From NCBI GenBank assembly GCA_050743625.1, contig JBOGED010000550.1, positions 1-7,275 of the forward strand: a stretch of 7,275 bases of DNA, read 5' to 3'. Numbering within the stretch: position 1 is the first letter of the stretch; every line of letters starts with the position of its first letter. Below are positions 1 through 5,035 of the stretch, in pieces. This DNA is from JBOGED01 sp050743625 (lineage in GTDB: Bacteria; Actinomycetota; Nitriliruptoria; Euzebyales; Egibacteraceae). Position numbers and translations under genes: made by a program. The notes under the pieces are model-generated. The model searched no databases and was not told the DNA's origin. It was given only the letters and a program-made list of their open reading frames with translations.

Positions 1-7
1 CGACACA

Positions 8-730
8 CTACGGTTTGGTGGCCGTCACCAAGCGTGCGGGCGGGAACAGCGCCCAGTTGCGCTTGGAGCGTATGACGTCTTGGAGGCCGGCGGCGCGGAG
101 GCGAGCGGCGTACTCCTGGGTGCGGCCGACGTCGAGGACGGCGATCCGCCCGCCGGGGCGCAAGACGCGCGCCATCTCGTCGACGGAGCGGGCCCTGTCG
201 GCGCGGGAGTGGATGTTGTGCAGCACCAGGCTTGACAAGACGACGTCGAACGACGCGTCCCGGAACGGGAGCTCACGCGCGTCGCCGTCGCGGATCGTGA
301 CGCGCGCGGCGACCCCTTCCACGGTCACGTTGCGTTTCGCGATCTGCGGGCTGTGACCCGTCTGGTCTTTTTTCTGCCAGATATCGATGCCGGTGACCCG
401 ACCCCGCTCGAGACGATGCGCGGCGAGGACGGAGACGAGCCCCGTACCACAGCCCACGTCGAGCGCTCGCTCGTCGCCGCGCAGCTGCATCTCGTCGAGG
501 ATCGTCTCCCACTCTTGCCGCTTGGTGACCCGGCTCGTGCGGATCATCAACCCGGCCTCGGCGAGCATGATCGCGCCGACGATCTCCACGGGCAGCGCGA
601 ACCCGCCGAGCTGCTGGCGGGTCGCGAAGGCGAGAACCACCAACACGAGGCCGGTGAAGAACAGGGTGCGCACGACGCCGGGAGCGTCGATCCCGTAGTC
701 GGGGGGCGCGGGTGACGCCGCGGTTTCCAT
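8..730 (-). CDS. Membrane-anchored class I SAM-dependent methyltransferase (240 aa)
   Basis: The protein probably transfers a methyl group from S-adenosylmethionine to an unknown small molecule or lipid at the membrane. Two hydrophobic stretches (residues about 19-36 and 44-63) form a likely two-span anchor. A Rossmann-type methyltransferase domain follows. Its motif I is LDVGCGTG (90-97), the acidic post-I strand is GIDIW (114-118), there is an RDGDARELPF loop (147-156) and a DVVLSSLVLHNI strand (162-173), and the RPGG turn is at 191-194. This is the layout of the UbiE/Methyltransf_11 group. The ATG lies 4 nt after the helicase stop, and a GGTGAGG-like ribosome site sits inside the helicase end, so translation is probably coupled. 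Length is normal for a methyltransferase domain plus anchor. The substrate cannot be read from the sequence; quinone or lipid methylation is only a guess. Confidence 0.87.
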   Translation of the reverse strand: METAASPAPPDYGIDAPGVVRTLFFTGLVLVVLAFATRQQLGGFALPVEIVGAIMLAEAGLMIRTSRVTKRQEWETILDEMQLRGDERALDVGCGTGLVSVLAAHRLERGRVTGIDIWQKKDQTGHSPQIAKRNVTVEGVAARVTIRDGDARELPFRDASFDVVLSSLVLHNIHSRADRARSVDEMARVLRPGGRIAVLDVGRTQEYAARLRAAGLQDVIRSKRNWALFPPARLVTATKP

Positions 731-734
731 GGGG

Positions 735-3700
735 CTACACCCTCACCAAAGGCGCGTAGGCGAGCGCGAGCCGCTTGGTGCCGGACTCGTCGAACCGGAT
801 GATCGCCTCCTCGCTGCCGGGTTTGCCAGCCAGCTCTAGGATCTGGCCTGGACCGAACCGAGGGTGGAGGATCCGGTCGCCGACACCGAGCTCATCGCCC
901 TCGTCGTCCTCGTCCTGGCGCGACGCGGGACGGTACTGCGACTTCGCGCCCACGCGGGCCAAGCTCCGGCGGCTCGGCCCGCCACGTTCGATCGAACGAT
1001 CCTCGATGAGCTCGGAGGGGAGCTCACGCAGGAAGCGCGACGGCGGGTTGGCGTTCGTGCCACCGAACAGCGTGCGATGCCATGCGCTGGTGAGGTACAG
1101 GCGCGACTGGGCGCGGGTCATCGCGACGTAGCAAAGCCGGCGCTCCTCCTCCAGCTCGTCCAGGTCACCGAGTGCGCGATGATGGGGGAAGATCGAGTCC
1201 TCCATACCCGCGATGAACACGACGGGGAACTCAAGCCCCTTCGCGTTGTGCATCGTCATCAGGGTGAGCCGGGAGCCTTGAGTTTCCAGATCGTCTTGCT
1301 CGCTGACCAGCGCGATCGACTCGAGAAGCTCGGGGAGGGTGGCATCGGGTTGGCGGATCGCGAACTCCTCGGCGACGCTCGCGAGCTCGCGGACGTTCTC
1401 GACGCGGCCAAGGGCCTCGACGGTGCGCTCGGCCTCCAGCTCCTCCAGGTAGCTGGTGCGGGCCCAGACCAGCTCGACGATCTCACGGAGCGACGGCTCC
1501 GACTCATCGATCGTGGCGCGGAGCCCGTCGAGCAGCTCGACGAAGCCGGTGACGGCGGCGGCTGCGCGACCGGTGAGCGTGGGGATCTCCCCGACCCGGC
1601 GGCTGGCCTCCAGGAACGTGCACCCCTGGCGGCCAGCGAACAGATCGAGCGCCGCTTCCGTCCGGGAGCCGATCCCGCGCCGAGGGACGTTGACGATGCG
1701 CTTGATGGACACGTCATCGGCCGGGTTGACGAGCGCGCGCAGGTAGGCGAGCAGGTCTTTGACCTCGGCGCGCTCGTAGAAGCGCGTCCCGCCGATGATC
1801 TGATAGGCCATCCCGAGCCGGACCAGCACCTCCTCGAACACACGCGACTGCGCGTTGGTGCGATAGAACACCGCGCAGTCGCCGGGTCGGACGCCGTGCC
1901 GGTCGCCGAGCCGGTCGACCTCCTCGGCGACGAAGGCGGCCTCGTCGTGCTCGTTCTCCCCGTGGTACCGCACGACCGGCGCGCCGGATCCCGCATCGGT
2001 CCACAGGTCCTTCGGGAGCCGCTGGGTGTTGTGGGAGATCACGGCGTTCGCGGCGTCCAGGATCGTCTGGGTCGACCGGTAGTTCCGGTCGAGCGTGATC
2101 CGCGTCGCGTCCGGGAAGTCCTTCTCGAAGTCCAGGATGTTCCGGATGTCCGCACCCCGGAACCGGTAGATGCTGTTGTGGACGAGCATCCCGCTCGCGA
2201 GGTACGTGTGGGTCGGGTCCACCTCGAGGTCGTAGACGGGGCCGTCGTAGGCGGACTGCTCGACGGCGTCGACGTCGCACGCGCGCAGTGTGCCGTCGGA
2301 CTCGATCAAGACCCGCATCCCTGGATGGAGGTGGGACAGCGGCAGCAAGTCCCACGCCTGACCGTCGATCAGGGCCGTGCGGCGCACCGCAACCCCCGCT
2401 GCTCGAGCGGCGGACACCGCGTCGCGGTAGTCCGCGAAGGTCGATTGCCCCACCCGATGAGCCCCATCCTGGCCGAACATCTCGAGCGCAGGTCCCGATC
2501 CGTCCGGCCGACAATGCGGGTAATCGGGGTGGAGGCAGAAGTCGCGCATCAGCTCCTTAGGACCTTGGGCGGTGTCCAGCGGGTACGTCGCCGCAAGGCA
2601 TTCCTCCCAAAGCCGGGCCGCCTCCTCGGTGTCGCACGAGCGTAGGAGCCAGACCCGCTCGCCGGCCGGCAATCCCTCACAGACGCCGATCCGCGCCCGC
2701 CCGCGAGACCAGTCGAGGAAGACCGCCCAAGACCCCGGCCTCGCCCGAACTCGGGCGGGCACGATGTGATGCGGTGTCCCCCGGAGCAGCCGGCCACCGG
2801 CGCGGACCGTCCAGAGAGGCCCGGCGTACCGCCCAGGCATCACCGCGGTGACACGCCCAGGGTGCAACCCGGCGTTCCCGATCGTGCCGAGCACCTCGTC
2901 GCCGGCGCTCACGGCCTCGATCGGCACCTCGCCGTCCGGCGTGCGCACCAGGGTGCCAGTGGGCAGGCACTGGTCACTGTCGCCCACCACACAGAGGTTG
3001 CGGTGCTCCGCGGCGAGCAGGCGCACCAGCTCGTACTGGGCATGGTTCGTGTCCTGCCACTCGTCGACCAGCACGTGGCGGAACACGTTGCGCCAGCTTT
3101 CCAGGACGTCGTCGAACAGGAGGAACAGCTCGACCGTCTTGACGAGGAGGTCGTCGAAGTCGAAGGCGCTCGCCCGGTGCAGGCGTCCCTGATATGCCTT
3201 GTAGATCTCGGCGACCTGGCGGTCGTACCAGGTTCCACCCTCGCTGCCCGCCCGCAACGCAAAGGTGTCGAAGTCGATCAGCTCGTTCTTGGCGCGCGAG
3301 ATCGCGGAGGCGGCGCCGCGCGGCGTGACCTTCTTCGGGTCGATACCGAGGTCGGTGATGCAGAGCCCGACCAACCGCGTGGAGTCGGCCGAGTCGTAGA
3401 TCGTGAAGCGCGGGTCGTAGCCGAGGCGCTCCGCCTCGCGCCGCAGCAGCCGCGCGCATGCGGAGTGAAAGGTGGCCACCCACATCCCGCCCCAGCGGCG
3501 CACCTGGATGCTGCCGTCATCCCCCCTTGACAGCCCTACGAACCGGTCCCCAACGAGCCGCCCCACCCGCTCCCGCATCTCGTCCGCGGCCTTATTGGTG
3601 AACGTGATGGCCAAGATGTCATACGGAGATACGTTGCGGTGGTGAATGAGATGCGCGATCCGGTGCGTCAGCACCCGCGTCTTGCCAGACCCTGCCCCCG

Positions 3701-3791
3701 CGACGACCAGCAGTGGTCCGCCCTCATGCAGGACGGCAGCGCGTTGCTGGTCGTTCAAGCCCTCGATGAGATCGATCTCTGCTGGCGGCAT
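735..3791 (-). CDS. pcrA: ATP-dependent DNA helicase of the PcrA/UvrD family, interrupted by an intein (1018-aa precursor)
   Basis: This is a superfamily 1A 3'-5' DNA helicase acting in nucleotide excision repair, replication restart and removal of RecA or stalled RNA polymerase. Motifs in precursor numbering are: Q motif GLNDQQRAAV (11-20), Walker A AGAGSGKT (31-38), Ia ITFTNKAADEM (62-72), II VDEWQDTN (242-249), III GDSDQ at 270-274 continuing as SIYRFRGAD at 540-548, IV LDRNYRST (567-574), V around MHNAKGLEF (847-855) and VI RRLCYVAMTRAQ (884-895). The tail (about 968-1018, DRILHPRFGPGQILELAGK) matches the PcrA Tudor-like, RNA-polymerase-binding module. Residues 275-539 are an intein. Splicing would leave 753 aa, the usual family size. 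Motif II has Trp where Phe or Tyr is common. The ATG at 3791 puts the Q motif at the expected distance, and TAGACT six bases upstream suggests a leaderless start. The symbol uvrD (uvrD1/uvrD2) is equally possible. Confidence 0.96.
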   Translation of the reverse strand: MPPAEIDLIEGLNDQQRAAVLHEGGPLLVVAGAGSGKTRVLTHRIAHLIHHRNVSPYDILAITFTNKAADEMRERVGRLVGDRFVGLSRGDDGSIQVRRWGGMWVATFHSACARLLRREAERLGYDPRFTIYDSADSTRLVGLCITDLGIDPKKVTPRGAASAISRAKNELIDFDTFALRAGSEGGTWYDRQVAEIYKAYQGRLHRASAFDFDDLLVKTVELFLLFDDVLESWRNVFRHVLVDEWQDTNHAQYELVRLLAAEHRNLCVVGDSDQCLPTGTLVRTPDGEVPIEAVSAGDEVLGTIGNAGLHPGRVTAVMPGRYAGPLWTVRAGGRLLRGTPHHIVPARVRARPGSWAVFLDWSRGRARIGVCEGLPAGERVWLLRSCDTEEAARLWEECLAATYPLDTAQGPKELMRDFCLHPDYPHCRPDGSGPALEMFGQDGAHRVGQSTFADYRDAVSAARAAGVAVRRTALIDGQAWDLLPLSHLHPGMRVLIESDGTLRACDVDAVEQSAYDGPVYDLEVDPTHTYLASGMLVHNSIYRFRGADIRNILDFEKDFPDATRITLDRNYRSTQTILDAANAVISHNTQRLPKDLWTDAGSGAPVVRYHGENEHDEAAFVAEEVDRLGDRHGVRPGDCAVFYRTNAQSRVFEEVLVRLGMAYQIIGGTRFYERAEVKDLLAYLRALVNPADDVSIKRIVNVPRRGIGSRTEAALDLFAGRQGCTFLEASRRVGEIPTLTGRAAAAVTGFVELLDGLRATIDESEPSLREIVELVWARTSYLEELEAERTVEALGRVENVRELASVAEEFAIRQPDATLPELLESIALVSEQDDLETQGSRLTLMTMHNAKGLEFPVVFIAGMEDSIFPHHRALGDLDELEEERRLCYVAMTRAQSRLYLTSAWHRTLFGGTNANPPSRFLRELPSELIEDRSIERGGPSRRSLARVGAKSQYRPASRQDEDDEGDELGVGDRILHPRFGPGQILELAGKPGSEEAIIRFDESGTKRLALAYAPLVRV
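2175..2969 (-). mobile_element. In-frame intein (265 aa) in helicase motif III
   Basis: Helicase homology stops after GDSDQ (residue 274) and resumes at SIYRFRGAD (540). Between them is a class 1 intein. Block A starts with Cys275 (CLPTGTLVRTPDGEVPIEAV). Block B is GTPHHIV with the TxxH residues Thr339 and His342. Block F is VYDLEVDPTHTYLA (519-532, His528). Block G is MLVHN, ending His538-Asn539, and Ser540 is the +1 residue. All these catalytic positions are intact, so splicing is expected. At 265 aa it is larger than a mini-intein of about 135-150 aa but smaller than one with a full LAGLIDADG domain. Codon use looks like the host gene, which suggests long residence. The insertion site is the conserved ATP-coupling motif III, so the unspliced helicase should be inactive. 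Confidence 0.95.
2340..2744 (-). other. Insert domain of the intein, possibly GIY-YIG-derived
   Basis: This covers precursor residues about 350-484, between the two halves of the Hint splicing fold. No LAGLIDADG or HNH motif is visible. WAVFLDWSRGRARIGV (355-370) resembles the beta-hairpin of GIY-YIG nucleases, with AVF in place of GIY and RIG in place of YIG. SCDTEEAARLWEECLAATY (385-403) resembles the helix that carries their catalytic Glu (candidate Glu396). FCLHPDYPHCRP (418-429) holds Cys419, His421, His426 and Cys427 close together, a possible metal site. A degenerate or derived homing-endonuclease domain is the best guess; it could also be an unrelated domain. Boundaries are approximate. 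Confidence 0.45.
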
Positions 3792-3797
3792 CGGCCG

Positions 3798-3803
3798 AGT
3801 CTA
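3798..3803 (-). promoter_or_regulatory. Possible -10 element for a leaderless helicase transcript
   Basis: Read on the minus strand, TAGACT (TAnnnT pattern) ends exactly six bases before the helicase ATG. No convincing Shine-Dalgarno lies in the 27-nt gap after the PH-domain gene. This is the spacing expected if transcription starts at the A of ATG, which is common in Actinomycetota. No good -35 hexamer is seen, and read-through from upstream genes is also likely. Confidence 0.35.
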
Positions 3804-3818
3804 GGCGAACGGTCGTGC

Positions 3819-4388
3819 TTACCTCGATCCGTTGCCGGGGTACCGGCGCGCGTCGCGCGTCGCCTCCAGCAGCTCATCCCAGTACTCCTTGGGTGGGAGC
3901 GGGTTTTGCGGGGCTCTGGTGGGCAGCGACAGGCGGGTGACCGTCTCGTAGTAGAGATCGGGCTTGGGGAGATGGTCGACGTTGGTCAGCGCTTGGTCTT
4001 GACCCGCGGATTCGAGGATCAGCTTTCCGAAGCCGAGCATCAAGCCCGTCACCGAGCGCTCGTAGGTGAGGTCAGTGATCCGGGCCAATGGCATCATCGC
4101 GACTTTCCTGACGAACAGCCCGGAGACGACGAAGACCCGTGTGTTCGTCACCACGACCTCGTCAACGGCCCACTCGGCGAACCTCCAGAGGAAGTATCCC
4201 AACACCGGCAGGATGAGCAGCCACAAGAAGTTGCTCACGCGAGTGGGTGCCCCCACGGGGCTGACCAGGAACACGATGAGGGTCACAGCCGCCAAGAGGG
4301 ACGCGGGGCCAAGCAGCACAGCCCAGTGGAACCGGGTCGCCAGCTCGACGTTCTCGCCCGAGAACAGATATCTGTCGTTTGGTTTCAT
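3819..4388 (-). CDS. Two-span membrane protein with bacterial PH domain (bPH2/YdbT-like, 189 aa)
   Basis: This is a small membrane protein of unknown exact role. Hydrophobic segments at about 22-42 and 53-70 are followed by a cytoplasmic-looking bacterial PH domain (about 75-150). Its typical pattern is VVVTNTRVFVVSGLFVRKVAMMP (78-100), then LARITDLTYERSVTGLMLGFGKLILESAG (101-129). The run of a strand, 'R-I-T-D-L' and 'G-F-G-L-I-E-S-A-G' is characteristic of bPH2 proteins. The C-terminal 35 residues are charged and probably disordered (PPKEYWDELLEATRDA). The reading frame stays open upstream to 4865, but the ATG at 4388 is preferred. It overlaps the stop of the small membrane gene as ATGA, and the extension would overlap that gene and run through the divergent promoter region. 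Known bPH2 proteins are linked loosely to envelope stress; no function is shown here. Confidence 0.88.
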   Translation of the reverse strand: MKPNDRYLFSGENVELATRFHWAVLLGPASLLAAVTLIVFLVSPVGAPTRVSNFLWLLILPVLGYFLWRFAEWAVDEVVVTNTRVFVVSGLFVRKVAMMPLARITDLTYERSVTGLMLGFGKLILESAGQDQALTNVDHLPKPDLYYETVTRLSLPTRAPQNPLPPKEYWDELLEATRDARRYPGNGSR

Positions 4389-4561
4389 GATGTGATCAGC
4401 GTATTCGCGAATTCGCGCAGCGATTCCGCTCCGCTGCGGATGAAGTCGAACGCGAGGTCCCCGGTGTCCCGGACGATCACCGCGGCGTCTTGTGGCTGGC
4501 TGAACACGAAGTATATAGCGAACAGGCAGACAACCACGATGAGGATCTTCTTGACATCCAC
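4385..4561 (-). CDS. Small single-span membrane protein (58 aa, or 70 aa from an upstream GTG)
   Basis: I do not recognise a named family. From GTG 4561 the protein begins VDVKKILIVVVCLFAIYFVF, a single membrane helix (about residues 5-20) that may be a lipoprotein-like or uncleaved anchor. It is followed by a short soluble tail, SQPQDAAVIVRDTGDLAFDF and then IRSGAESLREFANTLITS, predicted to be amphipathic helix. Small proteins of this shape often precede PH-domain genes in Actinomycetota, and here the stop codon overlaps the next start as ATGA. An in-frame GTG at 4597 would add 12 residues with odd composition (FWRHLGHYHC). I prefer 4561 because TATCAT sits six bases before it, as in a leaderless transcript. 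That the gene is real rests on the membrane helix, the coupling and the GC3 pattern. Confidence 0.68.
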   Translation of the reverse strand: MDVKKILIVVVCLFAIYFVFSQPQDAAVIVRDTGDLAFDFIRSGAESLREFANTLITS

Positions 4562-4567
4562 GAGACA

Positions 4568-4573
4568 ATGATA
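4568..4573 (-). promoter_or_regulatory. Possible -10 element (TATCAT) for the leftward gene run
   Basis: On the minus strand TATCAT ends six bases before GTG 4561, the same geometry as the TAGACT before the helicase ATG. It would give a leaderless message starting at the small membrane gene and running through the PH, helicase and methyltransferase genes. The -35 region (TGTTCT at 17 bp) is weak. Confidence 0.4.
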
Positions 4574-4597
4574 GTGCCCAAGGTGCCTCCAGAACAC

Positions 4598-4736
4598 TAT
4601 CTATCCCACGCGGCTCACAATTGGCCACCGGTCCCGCCCGGCAGCGACTTCGGGGGGACGCTCTGGCGACCTTCACGCTGACGCTTGCAGAAGTCTGCCA
4701 TAGTATTAACGAGAGACAGCAACAAGGAGGCCCGCG
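4598..4736. promoter_or_regulatory. Divergent intergenic promoter region
   Basis: This 139-nt stretch separates the leftward membrane/helicase run from the rightward HbhA-like gene. On the plus strand I see CTGACG (4678-4683), a 17-bp spacer and TAGTAT (4701-4706) as a plausible promoter. The spacer holds a short inverted repeat GCAGA-AG-TCTGC (4687-4698). A strong AAGGAGG Shine-Dalgarno (4724-4730) follows, six bases before the ATG. I see no coding sequence or RNA gene in it. Confidence 0.5.
4724..4730 (+). promoter_or_regulatory. Strong Shine-Dalgarno fixing the start at 4737
   Basis: AAGGAGG is a near-perfect anti-16S match with a six-base spacer to ATG 4737. It is the best ribosome site in the window and supports both the reality and the start of the short gene that follows. 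Confidence 0.85.
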
Positions 4737-5018
4737 ATGACCGACCGCAAGAACAGTCCCCGGGCAGTGCTCACCCAGGCGGGATACGCCGCCATCGGCG
4801 CCGGCGACGTCCTCGCCGGGTATGTCCGAGGCGTCTCGAAGGAGCTTCCCGGCCGCGCGCGTCATGCCGCCCGCGAGCTACGCGAGAACCTGCCGGGCAC
4901 GCTCCGCAACGAGTTCGACGAACTGGCGACGCGCGGGCGCCGCCTGACCGGTCACGCACCGGTAAGCCCCCCGGTCGCGCCGATCGAGCCCCCACCCGAG
5001 ACCACCGGCCCGGCTTAG
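4737..5018 (+). CDS. Small HbhA-like helical protein with proline-rich tail (93 aa)
   Basis: The function is unknown. Residues 10-35 (AVLTQAGYAAIGAGDVLAGY and on) resemble the start of mycobacterial heparin-binding haemagglutinin (HbhA), where an Ala/Gly-rich helix has the pattern A-x-G-A-x-D. The middle (36-70) is charged and helical, with LP breaks (KELPGRARHAARELREN, then LPGTLRNEFDELATRGRR) as in the HbhA coiled coil. Residues 71-93 are rich in Pro (HAPVSPPVAPIEPPPETTG). The protein is far shorter than HbhA (about 200 aa) and lacks its Lys-Ala-rich heparin-binding tail, so adhesion should not be assumed. There is no signal peptide or membrane helix. It is alone on its strand, convergent with guaA with 17 nt between stop codons. 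The start is well set by AAGGAGG. Confidence 0.78.
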   Translation: MTDRKNSPRAVLTQAGYAAIGAGDVLAGYVRGVSKELPGRARHAARELRENLPGTLRNEFDELATRGRRLTGHAPVSPPVAPIEPPPETTGPA

Positions 5019-5035
5019 CCGCTTCGGCGCATCGG

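Noticed and set aside
864..2645. A 593-codon open frame on the plus strand opposite the helicase gene
   Set aside because: Its residues have no domain pattern and are rich in Arg, Asp, Val and Leu as expected for an antisense frame of a GC-rich gene. It crosses the intein boundary with no change in character.
2175..2969. Treating the helicase insertion as an ordinary extra domain
   Set aside because: Intein blocks A, B, F and G with Cys1, His-Asn and Ser+1 are all present, and the flanks rejoin to a perfect motif III.
2766..3530. A 254-codon open frame on the plus strand opposite the helicase N-terminal part
   Set aside because: Same antisense shadow effect; no recognisable motif or ribosome site, and the minus strand is clearly coding.
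4551..4556. TTGACA on the plus strand as a -35 box
   Set aside because: It lies inside the small membrane gene and no -10 hexamer follows at 16-18 bp.
4389..4865. N-terminal extension of the PH-domain gene up to 4865
   Set aside because: It would overlap the small membrane gene in another frame, cross the divergent promoter and run antisense into the HbhA-like gene. The ATG at 4388 gives a normal bPH2 protein.
5018..5028. GCCG-CTT-CGGC hairpin between the convergent stops as a terminator
   Set aside because: The stem is only four base pairs and has no T-run on either side.
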